This document shows, in pieces, positions 1-7,498 of a DNA stretch of 64,000 nt. A program made the translations under genes and the position numbers. Origin of the DNA: Superficieibacter sp. HKU1 (GTDB lineage: Bacteria > Pseudomonadota > Gammaproteobacteria > Enterobacterales > Enterobacteriaceae). The DNA lies in the NCBI RefSeq assembly GCF_029319185.1, contig NZ_CP119754.1, positions 496,001 to 560,000 on the forward strand, in the 5' to 3' direction. The notes under the pieces were generated by a model. That model was not told where the DNA came from and ran no database searches. It saw only the letters and a list, made by a program, of their open reading frames with translations. Numbering within the stretch: position 1 is the first letter of the stretch; the number at the start of each line of letters is the position of its first letter.

Positions 1-94
1 TAAGTGCGGTCATCAGATGCGTGAGGTCGATAAAGAGGCCCGCGATCACGTACGCAAGGAAGAGCAAGTGATCGGCATTTTCCATCCGGACTAG
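1..94 (+). CDS. yheV: YheV, C-terminal fragment (window edge)
   Basis: The window opens inside a plus-strand reading frame of 30 codons ending in TAG. It encodes a charged tail beginning KCGHQMREVDKEARDH and ending IGIFHPD. I recognise this as the end of YheV, a small conserved protein of about 66 residues with two CxxC pairs (zinc-ribbon type); the last CxxC pair is cut by the window edge. Function unknown. In related genomes it lies between kefB and slyD, which fits slyD following directly. Confidence 0.8.
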   Translation, partial: KCGHQMREVDKEARDHVRKEEQVIGIFHPD

Positions 95-188
95 CGAGAT
101 GCCGCAGGTTTTTTTAAGCTAAAGGGTACACGCGTGCAGAATTCCGCTACAATCTGCGCCACTATTCTTCCCTTGCTCAGGAGATATC

Positions 189-776
189 ATGAAAGTAGCA
201 AAAGACCTGGTGGTCAGCCTGGCCTATCAGGTACGTACAGAAGACGGTGTATTGGTTGATGAGTCTCCGGTAAGCGCGCCGCTGGACTATCTGCATGGTC
301 ACGGCTCCCTGATTTCTGGTCTGGAAAATGCGCTGGAAGGCCATGAACCAGGCGACAAATTTGATGTTGCTGTCGAAGCGAATGACGCTTACGGCCAGTA
401 CGATGAAAACCTGGTTCAGCGCGTGCCGAAAGACGTCTTTATGGGCGTTGACGAACTGCAGGTTGGCATGCGTTTCCTGGCGGAAACCGACCAGGGTCCG
501 GTACCGGTTGAAATCACTGGCGTTGAAGACGATCACGTTGTGGTTGATGGTAACCACATGCTGGCAGGCCAGAACCTGAAGTTCAGCGTGGAAGTGGTTG
601 CTATTCGTGAAGCAACGGCTGAAGAGCTGGAGCATGGTCACGTACACGGCGCACACGATCATCATCACGACCATGACCACGGTCACGATGGCTGCTGCGG
701 CGGTCACGGCCATGACCACGATCACGACCACGGTAAAGGTGGTTGCGGCGGTCACGGCGGCTGCGGCTGTCATTAA
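189..776 (+). CDS. slyD: SlyD, FKBP-type prolyl isomerase and metallochaperone
   Basis: A cytoplasmic peptidyl-prolyl cis-trans isomerase and chaperone. In E. coli it also delivers nickel to hydrogenase maturation and is the host factor for phiX174 lysis protein E. The FKBP domain (about residues 1-70 and 120-150) is interrupted by the insert-in-flap chaperone domain. The last 45 or so residues are a His/Cys/Gly-rich metal-binding tail with runs such as HDHHHDHDHGHD and the end GGCGCH. Length 195 aa is normal. The ATG at 189 follows an AGGAG ribosome binding site. It is a single gene with its own terminator. Confidence 0.97.
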   Translation: MKVAKDLVVSLAYQVRTEDGVLVDESPVSAPLDYLHGHGSLISGLENALEGHEPGDKFDVAVEANDAYGQYDENLVQRVPKDVFMGVDELQVGMRFLAETDQGPVPVEITGVEDDHVVVDGNHMLAGQNLKFSVEVVAIREATAEELEHGHVHGAHDHHHDHDHGHDGCCGGHGHDHDHDHGKGGCGGHGGCGCH

Positions 777-789
777 TTGTCGTACGCTA

Positions 790-813
790 AAGCGGGGTAA
801 CCCGCTTTTTTTT
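790..813 (+). terminator. slyD intrinsic terminator
   Basis: An AGCGGG/CCCGCT stem with a short loop is followed by eight T residues, 14 bases after the slyD stop. The convergent slyX ends just beyond it. Confidence 0.85.
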
Positions 814-818
814 ACGCC

Positions 819-1037
819 TCAATAATGGGGCGGCGGCGTTTCTTCTGAAGGTGAGGCCATGTGCGACGGCTGACTGGCTTTCAGTTTTTCCGCCATCAGG
901 CGCACGTGTTCACGCAGTTTCGCCATTTCCATTTCGTGTGCGGTCACCGTCTGGTTAAGATCCTCAATCGTGATCTCCTGAAACGCCAGTCGGCTTTCCA
1001 GTTCCGCCAGACGTGCTTCCAATGATTTATCCTGCAT
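819..1037 (-). CDS. slyX: SlyX family protein
   Basis: A 72-residue protein of unknown function, conserved beside slyD. About residues 5-55 form a heptad-like, Glu/Leu-rich helix (LEARLAELESRLAFQEITIE) expected to be a coiled coil. The tail is short and Pro/His-rich, ending PPHY. It runs convergent to slyD and divergent from fkpA. The name comes from the neighbourhood and does not imply a role in lysis. Confidence 0.92.
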   Translation of the reverse strand: MQDKSLEARLAELESRLAFQEITIEDLNQTVTAHEMEMAKLREHVRLMAEKLKASQPSHMASPSEETPPPHY

Positions 1038-1125
1038 GATTCACCTCTTCTCTGCGGCTTGTGGTTGCTGGCGGGCGGATTCTACCCAACTTTGACCTGC
1101 CATGCAGCACTGACCTCTTTCTGGA

Positions 1126-1154
1126 GGAAACTAATTTAAACAAAAATAGTCTGA
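1126..1154 (+). promoter_or_regulatory. Candidate sigma-E promoter of fkpA
   Basis: GGAAACT (1126-1132) and TCTGA (1150-1154) are separated by 17 bases, close to the sigma-E pattern GGAACTT-N16-TCTGA. E. coli fkpA is known to belong to the sigma-E envelope stress regulon. The inferred start would leave a leader of roughly 105 bases. The assignment is from pattern and family knowledge only. Confidence 0.65.
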
Positions 1155-1267
1155 AAAGATCCGTAATTAGGGAGAGTCCGTCTGTAGATTTCTTCTGCAA
1201 CGCTTTATAGTACGCTTCTAATTTGAAAGTTAACCTGGGGTGAGATGCCCCGGCCCTGGAGATATGG

Positions 1268-2137
1268 ATGAAATCACTGTTTAAAGTTACTCTGCTGGCG
1301 ACGACAATGGCTGTCGCGCTGAACGCGCCGCTGACCTTTGCCGCAGAAACTGCACCTACCGCTGCACCGACTACTGACAGCAAAGCTGCTCCGGCTACCG
1401 ATAGCAATGCAGCTCCAGCCGCTGACAGCAAAGCTGTGTTCAAAAATGACGACCAGAAGTCTGCTTACGCGCTGGGTGCATCGCTGGGCCGTTACATGGA
1501 AAATTCCCTGAAAGAACAAGAAAAACTGGGTATTAAACTGGATAAAGACCAGCTAATCGCTGGCGTTCAGGATGCCTTTGCTGATAAAAGCAAACTCTCC
1601 GACCAGGAAATCGAGCAGACTCTGCAGGCGTTTGAAACCCGCGTAAAAGCCTCCGCTCAGGCGAAGATGGAAAAAGACGCCGCTGAAAGCGAAGCAAAAG
1701 GTAAAGCCTTCCGTGATGCTTTCGCCAAAGAGAAAGGCGTGAAAAAATCTGCGACCGGTCTGCTGTATAAAGTAGAAAAAGCGGGTAGCGGCGACGCGCC
1801 GAAAGACAGCGACACCGTTGTGGTGAACTACAAAGGTACGCTGACTGACGGTAAAGAGTTCGATAACTCATACACCCGCGGCGAGCCGCTGTCTTTCCGT
1901 CTGGATGGTGTGATCCCGGGCTGGACTGAAGGCCTGAAAAACATCAAGAAAGGCGGTAAGATCAAACTGGTTATCCCACCGGAACTGGCCTACGGTAAAA
2001 ACGGCGTACCGGGTATCCCGGCTAACTCTACGCTGGTCTTTGACGTAGAACTGCTGGACATCAAACCGGCAGCCCCTGCCAGCGCAGATGCCCCTGCCGC
2101 AGCTGCCGATGATAAAGCCGCAGATGCCAAAAAATAA
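1268..2137 (+). CDS. fkpA: FkpA, periplasmic FKBP-type prolyl isomerase and chaperone
   Basis: It folds and protects envelope proteins in the periplasm. Residues 1-25 are a Sec signal peptide ending in TFAA. Residues about 27-55 are a low-complexity linker with two and a half copies of an 8-residue unit (TDSKAAPA, TDSNAAPA, ADSKAVFK). An N-terminal dimerisation helical domain (about 58-150) precedes the C-terminal FKBP domain, in which VVVNYKGTL, EFDNSY and GVIPGWTEGL are visible. The protein ends in an Ala/Lys-rich tail. At 289 aa it is about 20 longer than E. coli FkpA (270), mostly from the N-terminal repeats. Confidence 0.97.
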   Translation: MKSLFKVTLLATTMAVALNAPLTFAAETAPTAAPTTDSKAAPATDSNAAPAADSKAVFKNDDQKSAYALGASLGRYMENSLKEQEKLGIKLDKDQLIAGVQDAFADKSKLSDQEIEQTLQAFETRVKASAQAKMEKDAAESEAKGKAFRDAFAKEKGVKKSATGLLYKVEKAGSGDAPKDSDTVVVNYKGTLTDGKEFDNSYTRGEPLSFRLDGVIPGWTEGLKNIKKGGKIKLVIPPELAYGKNGVPGIPANSTLVFDVELLDIKPAAPASADAPAAAADDKAADAKK

Positions 2138-2148
2138 AAAATGATAAT

Positions 2149-2176
2149 CGCCGCCGCTTCAGGCGGCGGTTTTTTA
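2149..2176 (+). terminator. fkpA intrinsic terminator
   Basis: CCGCCGC-TTCA-GGCGGCGG stem followed by six T residues, 13 bases after the fkpA stop codon. Confidence 0.88.
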
Positions 2177-2228
2177 TTGCAGAACGGTATAATTAAATCT
2201 GGTCAACGGAATCCCCGCTGTATTAGTT

Positions 2229-2321
2229 TATACTCGTCATTCTTCAGGCTGCCTCTGCGTTGGCTACACTCGCCCGCCTATAAGCTCTCCCTTGACGCAT
2301 CCTGAATGATTTTGCGTATAG
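2229..2321. repeat. Short ERIC-like intergenic repeat
   Basis: A roughly 93-base element has imperfect terminal inverted repeats: its left end contains TCATTCTTCAGG and its right end CCTGAATGATTTTGCGTATA. Its interior contains GCGTTGGCTACACTCGC, resembling the ERIC/IRU consensus (GTTGGCTGCGCTCGCTCACC). The central part of a full 127-base ERIC seems to be missing. It lies between the fkpA terminator and the yheO start. Identification is from memory of the consensus. Confidence 0.6.
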
Positions 2322-2389
2322 TTATTGGTGTTAATCGAGCCTGCCCTGAAAACATAACGACAGGTTCCTGAAAAGGAGTGCTTTCTTTC

Positions 2390-3112
2390 ATGTCCAGGTC
2401 GCTTTTAACCAACGAAACCAGCGAGCTTGATTTACTGGATCAACGTCCATTCGATCAGACCGACTTCGATATCCTGAAATCCTACGAAGCGGTAGTGGAC
2501 GGGTTAGCGATGCTTATTGGTGCCCATTGCGAAATTGTGCTGCACTCTCTACAAGACCTGAAGTGTTCCGCCATTCGTATCGCCAATGGCGAACATACCG
2601 GGCGGCAAATTGGTTCTCCTATTACCGATCTGGCGTTGCGGATGCTGCATGATATGACCGGCGCAGACAGCAGCGTATCGAAATGCTATTTCACCCGCGC
2701 CAAAAGCGGCGTATTGATGAAGTCGCTGACTATCGCGATCCGCAATCGCGATCAGCGGGTGATTGGCCTGCTGTGCATCAACATGAACCTTGATGTGCCG
2801 TTCTCGCAGATCATGAATACCTTTATCCCACCGGAAACGCCGGATGTGGGATCGTCAGTTAACTTCGCCTCTTCAGTCGATGATTTGGTCGCACAAACGC
2901 TTGAGTTCACCATTGAAGAGGTGAACGCCGATCGCAACGTGTCAAACAACGCCAAGAACCGCCAGATCGTGCTGAATCTTTATGAAAAAGGCATTTTTGA
3001 TATTAAAGATGCGATTAACCAGGTTGCCGACCGCCTGAACATTTCCAAGCACACCGTTTATCTCTACATCCGCCAGTTTAAAAGCGGCGATTTTCTGGGG
3101 CAGGATAAGTAA
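2390..3112 (+). CDS. yheO: YheO, putative DNA-binding regulator (PAS-like plus HTH)
   Basis: A 240-residue protein with an N-terminal YheO-like PAS domain (about 25-150) and a C-terminal helix-turn-helix of the HTH_22 type (about 190-235; INQVADRLNISKHTVYLYIRQF). Its ligand and targets are unknown. I chose the ATG at 2390, preceded by AAAAGGAG at 2371-2378, because the homologue begins MSRSLLTNETSE; a GTG at 2378 would add four residues. Its stop overlaps the tusD start (TAATG), so it is probably co-transcribed and translationally coupled with tusDCB. Confidence 0.9.
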   Translation: MSRSLLTNETSELDLLDQRPFDQTDFDILKSYEAVVDGLAMLIGAHCEIVLHSLQDLKCSAIRIANGEHTGRQIGSPITDLALRMLHDMTGADSSVSKCYFTRAKSGVLMKSLTIAIRNRDQRVIGLLCINMNLDVPFSQIMNTFIPPETPDVGSSVNFASSVDDLVAQTLEFTIEEVNADRNVSNNAKNRQIVLNLYEKGIFDIKDAINQVADRLNISKHTVYLYIRQFKSGDFLGQDK

Positions 3113-3498
3113 TGCGTTTTGCCCTGCTGGTGACAGGCCCGGCCTACGGGACTCAACAGGCATCAAGCGCGTGGCAGTTTGCCAGTGCGCTGCTGGCTGA
3201 GGGACATGACCTGGCCTGCGTCTTCTTCTACCGTGAAGGCGTTCATAATGCCAATCAGCTCACCTCTCCGGCCAGCGACGAGTTCGATCTGGTGCGGGCG
3301 TGGCAGCGTTTGCATCACGAGCACGGAGTGGCGCTGCATATTTGCGTGGCGGCGGCCTTACGTCGTGGGATCGCCGATGAGTCCGAAGCCGGACATCCTG
3401 AATTGCCGGGTGCGAACCTCGCAGACGGTTTTACGCTCACCGGACTTGGCGCACTGGCGGAAGCGGCGCTCACCTGTGACAGAGTGGTGCAATTCTGA
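3112..3498 (+). CDS. tusD: TusD, sulfur relay subunit for tRNA 2-thiouridine
   Basis: A subunit of the cytoplasmic TusBCD hexamer, which passes persulfide sulfur from TusA to TusE and on to MnmA for thiolation of U34 in Lys, Glu and Gln tRNAs. The catalytic Cys is visible at residue 78 (HICVAAALRRG). Length 128 aa matches the family (DsrE fold). Its ATG overlaps the yheO stop by one base, and its own stop overlaps the tusC start in the same way. Confidence 0.96.
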   Translation: MRFALLVTGPAYGTQQASSAWQFASALLAEGHDLACVFFYREGVHNANQLTSPASDEFDLVRAWQRLHHEHGVALHICVAAALRRGIADESEAGHPELPGANLADGFTLTGLGALAEAALTCDRVVQF

Positions 3499-3857
3499 TG
3501 AAACGCGTCGCTTTTGTTTTCACCTCCGCGCCGCACGGTTCTGCTGCCGGGCGGGAAGGGCTGGATGCACTGCTGGCCACTTCGGCGCTGACTGACGACA
3601 CGGGCGTGTTTTTCCTCGGTGACGGCGTGCTGCAACTGCTGGCCGGTCAGCAGCCCGCGACGATCCTGGCGCGTGATTATATCGCCACGTTTAAAGTGCT
3701 CCCGCTGTACGATATCGACAACTGCTGGCTGTGTGCGGCCTCGCTACGTGAACGCGGATTCAGCGCCGATACGTCGCGCGTACTGGACGTTGAGCTACTC
3801 GAGCCTGAGGCTCTGCGGGAAAAACTGGATAACTACGACGTCATTATGACGTTTTGA
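3498..3857 (+). CDS. tusC: TusC, sulfur relay subunit
   Basis: The second DsrE/DsrF-like subunit of TusBCD, 119 aa, beginning MKRVAFVFTSAPHGSAAGRE. It is structural: the sulfur-carrying Cys is on TusD. Its one-base overlap with tusD (TGATG) and 7-base gap to tusB indicate a tight operon. Confidence 0.96.
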   Translation: MKRVAFVFTSAPHGSAAGREGLDALLATSALTDDTGVFFLGDGVLQLLAGQQPATILARDYIATFKVLPLYDIDNCWLCAASLRERGFSADTSRVLDVELLEPEALREKLDNYDVIMTF

Positions 3858-3864
3858 GGCTGAC

Positions 3865-4152
3865 ATGCTGCATACCCTGCGCCACTCTCCCTGGCATTGT
3901 GATATGACCACCCTACTGCGGATGCTGCGGGAGGGTGACGACCTGCTACTCATCTCCGACGGCGTGCAGGCAGCCGTTGAGGGCAACCGCTTTCTTGAAA
4001 TGCTGAGCGCCGTCCCCATATCAGTCTATGTGCTTGATGAAGACGTCAATGCGCGTGGTTTTTCTGCTCAAATTTCGACCAGTGTCGTCAGGGTTGACTA
4101 TACTGGTTTCGTCAGACTAACGATAAAACATACGGGTCAAATGGCCTGGTGA
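3865..4152 (+). CDS. tusB: TusB, sulfur relay subunit
   Basis: The third TusBCD subunit, 95 aa, small DsrH-like fold, beginning MLHTLRHSPWHCDMTTLLRM. It is the last gene of the yheO-tusDCB unit. The strong str promoter begins 22 bases after its stop, so read-through into rpsL is possible. Confidence 0.96.
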   Translation: MLHTLRHSPWHCDMTTLLRMLREGDDLLLISDGVQAAVEGNRFLEMLSAVPISVYVLDEDVNARGFSAQISTSVVRVDYTGFVRLTIKHTGQMAW

Positions 4153-4174
4153 TGACAAGATCGCTGTATATTTC

Positions 4175-4203
4175 TTGACACCTTTTCTGCACAGCCCTAA
4201 AAT
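4175..4203 (+). promoter_or_regulatory. str operon promoter
   Basis: TTGACA (4175-4180), a 17-base spacer and TAAAAT (4198-4203) make a near-consensus sigma-70 promoter followed by a G+C-containing discriminator. It matches the known E. coli str promoter layout. The leader to the rpsL ATG is about 68 bases. Confidence 0.9.
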
Positions 4204-4277
4204 TCTGCGTCCTCATATTGTATGAGGACGATTTATTACGTGTTTACGAAGCAAAAGCTAAAACCAGGAGCTATTTA

Positions 4278-4652
4278 ATGGCAACAGTTAACCAGCTGGT
4301 ACGCAAACCACGCGCTCGCAAAGTTGCAAAAAGCAACGTGCCGGCGCTGGAAGCATGCCCGCAAAAACGTGGCGTATGTACTCGTGTATATACTACCACT
4401 CCTAAAAAACCGAACTCCGCACTGCGTAAAGTTTGCCGTGTTCGTTTAACAAACGGTTTTGAAGTGACTTCCTACATCGGTGGTGAAGGTCACAACCTGC
4501 AGGAGCACTCCGTGATCCTGATCCGTGGCGGTCGTGTAAAAGACCTCCCGGGTGTTCGTTACCACACCGTTCGTGGTGCGCTTGACTGCTCCGGCGTTAA
4601 AGACCGTAAGCAATCACGCTCCAAGTATGGCGTGAAACGTCCTAAGGCTTAA
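4278..4652 (+). CDS. rpsL: Ribosomal protein S12
   Basis: A 30S subunit protein at the decoding centre that controls accuracy and is the streptomycin-resistance locus. It has 124 aa. I start at the ATG at 4278 (MATVNQLVRKPR) behind CCAGGAG; an upstream in-frame extension from 4218 has no family support. The resistance-prone positions are wild type: Lys in TPKKPNS and Lys in RVKDLPGVRYH. It is first in the str operon. Confidence 0.98.
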   Translation: MATVNQLVRKPRARKVAKSNVPALEACPQKRGVCTRVYTTTPKKPNSALRKVCRVRLTNGFEVTSYIGGEGHNLQEHSVILIRGGRVKDLPGVRYHTVRGALDCSGVKDRKQSRSKYGVKRPKA

Positions 4653-4747
4653 TGGTTCTCCGTTAAGTAAGGCCAAACGTTTTATCTTAATGTCAAACTA
4701 AACTCTTTGAGTTTTGGACAATCCTGAATTAACAACGGAGTATTTCC
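4653..4747 (+). promoter_or_regulatory. rpsL-rpsG intercistronic S7 control region
   Basis: A 95-base gap in an otherwise tight operon. In E. coli the same gap folds into the S7 binding site through which S7 represses its own and EF-G translation, with rpsG coupled to rpsL. Here it is assigned by position and length; I did not fold it. Confidence 0.6.
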
Positions 4748-5218
4748 ATGCCACGTCGTCGCGTCATTGGTCAGCGTAAAATTCTGCCGGATCCGAAGTT
4801 CGGATCAGAACTGCTGGCTAAATTTGTCAATATCCTGATGGTAGATGGTAAAAAATCTACTGCAGAAGCAATCGTATACAGCGCGCTGGAGACCCTGGCT
4901 CAGCGTTCTGGTAAAAATGAACTGGAAGCCTTCGAAGTCGCTCTCGACAACGTGCGCCCGACTGTAGAAGTTAAGTCTCGCCGCGTTGGTGGTTCTACTT
5001 ATCAGGTTCCAGTTGAAGTTCGTCCGGTTCGTCGTAATGCCCTGGCAATGCGTTGGATCGTTGAAGCTGCTCGTAAACGCGGTGATAAATCCATGGCTCT
5101 GCGCCTGGCGAACGAACTTTCTGATGCTGCTGACAACAAAGGTACAGCAGTTAAGAAACGTGAAGACGTTCACCGTATGGCAGAAGCCAACAAGGCGTTC
5201 GCACACTACCGTTGGTAA
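4748..5218 (+). CDS. rpsG: Ribosomal protein S7
   Basis: A primary 16S-binding protein that organises the 30S head and contacts the E site. It is also the translational repressor of the str operon. At 156 aa it is the common enterobacterial length and lacks the K-12-specific C-terminal extension (about 179 aa). It begins MPRRRVIGQRKILPDPKFGS behind ACGGAG. Confidence 0.98.
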   Translation: MPRRRVIGQRKILPDPKFGSELLAKFVNILMVDGKKSTAEAIVYSALETLAQRSGKNELEAFEVALDNVRPTVEVKSRRVGGSTYQVPVEVRPVRRNALAMRWIVEAARKRGDKSMALRLANELSDAADNKGTAVKKREDVHRMAEANKAFAHYRW

Positions 5219-5314
5219 TCCCTTCGGAGTCATAGTCAACAGGCGGGCGCTTCAGTTAAGCAGCCCGCGCTGGAAAACTTATCTGAACGCCTAATGCAAT
5301 AAACGAGGAATCAA

Positions 5315-7429
5315 ATGGCTCGTACAACACCCATCGCACGCTATCGTAACATCGGTATCAGTGCGCACATCGACGCCGGTAAAACCACCACTACCGAACG
5401 TATTCTGTTCTACACCGGTGTGAACCACAAAATCGGTGAAGTTCATGACGGCGCAGCAACAATGGACTGGATGGAGCAGGAGCAGGAACGTGGTATCACC
5501 ATCACGTCCGCAGCGACTACTGCATTCTGGTCTGGTATGGCTAAGCAGTATGAACCGCATCGTGTCAACATCATCGACACCCCGGGGCACGTTGACTTCA
5601 CTATCGAAGTAGAACGTTCCATGCGTGTTCTTGACGGTGCGGTAATGGTTTACTGCGCAGTTGGTGGTGTTCAGCCACAGTCTGAAACCGTATGGCGTCA
5701 GGCAAACAAATATAAAGTTCCACGTATCGCGTTCGTTAACAAAATGGACCGTATGGGTGCGAACTTCCTGAAAGTTGTTGGTCAGATCAAATCCCGTCTG
5801 GGCGCGAACCCGGTTCCGCTGCAGCTGGCGATTGGTGCTGAAGAAGGTTTCACCGGTGTTGTTGACCTGGTGAAAATGAAAGCCATCAACTGGAACGATG
5901 CAGATCAGGGCGTTACGTTCGAATACGAAGATATCCCGGCTGACATGCAGGACCTGGCTGACGAATGGCACCAGAACCTGATTGAATCCGCAGCTGAAGC
6001 TTCTGAAGAGCTGATGGAAAAATACCTGGGTGGTGAAGAACTGACTGAAGAAGAGATCAAATCTGCTCTTCGCCAGCGCGTTCTGAACAACGAAATCATC
6101 CTGGTAACCTGTGGTTCTGCGTTCAAGAACAAAGGTGTTCAGGCGATGCTGGATGCGGTAATTGATTACCTGCCGTCCCCGACTGACGTTCCTGCGATCA
6201 ACGGTATTCTGGACGACGGTAAAGATACCCCGGCTGAGCGTCACGCTAGCGATGAAGAGCCGTTTGCTGCTCTGGCATTCAAAATCGCTACCGACCCGTT
6301 CGTGGGTAACCTGACCTTCTTCCGCGTGTACTCTGGCGTGGTTAACTCCGGTGACACCGTACTGAACTCTGTGAAATCTGCTCGTGAACGTTTTGGCCGT
6401 ATCGTACAGATGCACGCTAACAAACGTGAAGAGATCAAAGAAGTTCGCGCGGGCGACATCGCTGCTGCGATCGGTCTGAAAGACGTAACCACTGGTGACA
6501 CGCTGTGTAACCCGGATGCGCCGATCATTCTGGAGCGTATGGAATTCCCTGAGCCGGTAATCTCCATCGCTGTAGAACCGAAAACCAAAGCTGACCAGGA
6601 AAAAATGGGTCTGGCTCTGGGCCGTCTGGCTAAAGAAGACCCGTCTTTCCGCGTATGGACTGACGAAGAATCTAACCAGACCATTATCGCCGGTATGGGT
6701 GAGCTGCACCTCGACATCATCGTTGACCGTATGAAACGCGAATTCAACGTTGAAGCGAACGTCGGTAAACCTCAGGTTGCTTACCGTGAAGCGATTCGCG
6801 CGAAAGTTACCGATATCGAAGGTAAACACGCTAAGCAGTCTGGTGGTCGCGGTCAGTATGGTCATGTTGTTATCGACATGTACCCGCTGGAGCCGGGTTC
6901 AAACCCGAAAGGCTACGAGTTCGTCAACGACATCAAAGGCGGTGTAATTCCTGGTGAATACATCCCGGCCGTTGATAAAGGCATCCAGGAACAGCTTAAA
7001 TCTGGTCCGCTGGCTGGCTACCCGGTAGTTGACCTCGGTGTGCGTCTGCACTTCGGTTCTTACCATGACGTTGACTCCTCTGAGCTGGCGTTTAAACTGG
7101 CCGCTTCTATCGCCTTTAAAGATGGCTTTAAGAAAGCGAAACCTGTTCTGCTTGAGCCGATCATGAAGGTTGAAGTAGAAACGCCGGAAGAGAACACTGG
7201 TGACGTCATCGGTGACCTTAGCCGTCGTCGTGGTATGCTGCGTGGTCAGGAATCTGAAGTAACTGGCGTTAAGATCCATGCTGAAGTGCCGCTGTCTGAA
7301 ATGTTCGGATATGCAACTCAGCTGCGTTCTCTGACCAAAGGTCGTGCATCATACACCATGGAATTCCTGAAGTATGATGATGCGCCGAACAACGTTGCTC
7401 AGGCCGTAATCGAAGCCCGTGGTAAATAA
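5315..7429 (+). CDS. fusA: Elongation factor G
   Basis: The GTPase that drives ribosomal translocation and, with RRF, ribosome recycling. It is 704 aa. G-domain motifs are visible: AHIDAGKTTTTER (P loop), DTPGHVDF and NKMDRMG. Domains II to V follow, with RGQYGHVVIDMYPLE in domain IV and the conserved C terminus. The 96-base gap after rpsG carries a ribosome binding site (AACGAGG). Confidence 0.98.
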   Translation: MARTTPIARYRNIGISAHIDAGKTTTTERILFYTGVNHKIGEVHDGAATMDWMEQEQERGITITSAATTAFWSGMAKQYEPHRVNIIDTPGHVDFTIEVERSMRVLDGAVMVYCAVGGVQPQSETVWRQANKYKVPRIAFVNKMDRMGANFLKVVGQIKSRLGANPVPLQLAIGAEEGFTGVVDLVKMKAINWNDADQGVTFEYEDIPADMQDLADEWHQNLIESAAEASEELMEKYLGGEELTEEEIKSALRQRVLNNEIILVTCGSAFKNKGVQAMLDAVIDYLPSPTDVPAINGILDDGKDTPAERHASDEEPFAALAFKIATDPFVGNLTFFRVYSGVVNSGDTVLNSVKSARERFGRIVQMHANKREEIKEVRAGDIAAAIGLKDVTTGDTLCNPDAPIILERMEFPEPVISIAVEPKTKADQEKMGLALGRLAKEDPSFRVWTDEESNQTIIAGMGELHLDIIVDRMKREFNVEANVGKPQVAYREAIRAKVTDIEGKHAKQSGGRGQYGHVVIDMYPLEPGSNPKGYEFVNDIKGGVIPGEYIPAVDKGIQEQLKSGPLAGYPVVDLGVRLHFGSYHDVDSSELAFKLAASIAFKDGFKKAKPVLLEPIMKVEVETPEENTGDVIGDLSRRRGMLRGQESEVTGVKIHAEVPLSEMFGYATQLRSLTKGRASYTMEFLKYDDAPNNVAQAVIEARGK

Positions 7430-7498
7430 GCCCCGGGGTTAAAAAACCAATGTCCCGTGCCCCCTCAATGAGGGGGCGCTATAGTAAGGAATATAGCC

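Noticed and set aside
177..773. 198-codon minus-strand frame opposite slyD
   Set aside because: The Ala/Thr/Val-rich start is the complement of the SlyD His/Gly-rich tail.
4278..4652. Streptomycin-resistance allele of rpsL
   Set aside because: Both usual resistance lysines (in TPKKPNS and RVKDLPG) are wild type.
5291..6865. 524-codon minus-strand open frame through fusA
   Set aside because: It mirrors EF-G on the opposite strand. Highly expressed genes with biased codons leave long antisense frames; composition is Arg/Phe/Val-rich and resembles no protein.
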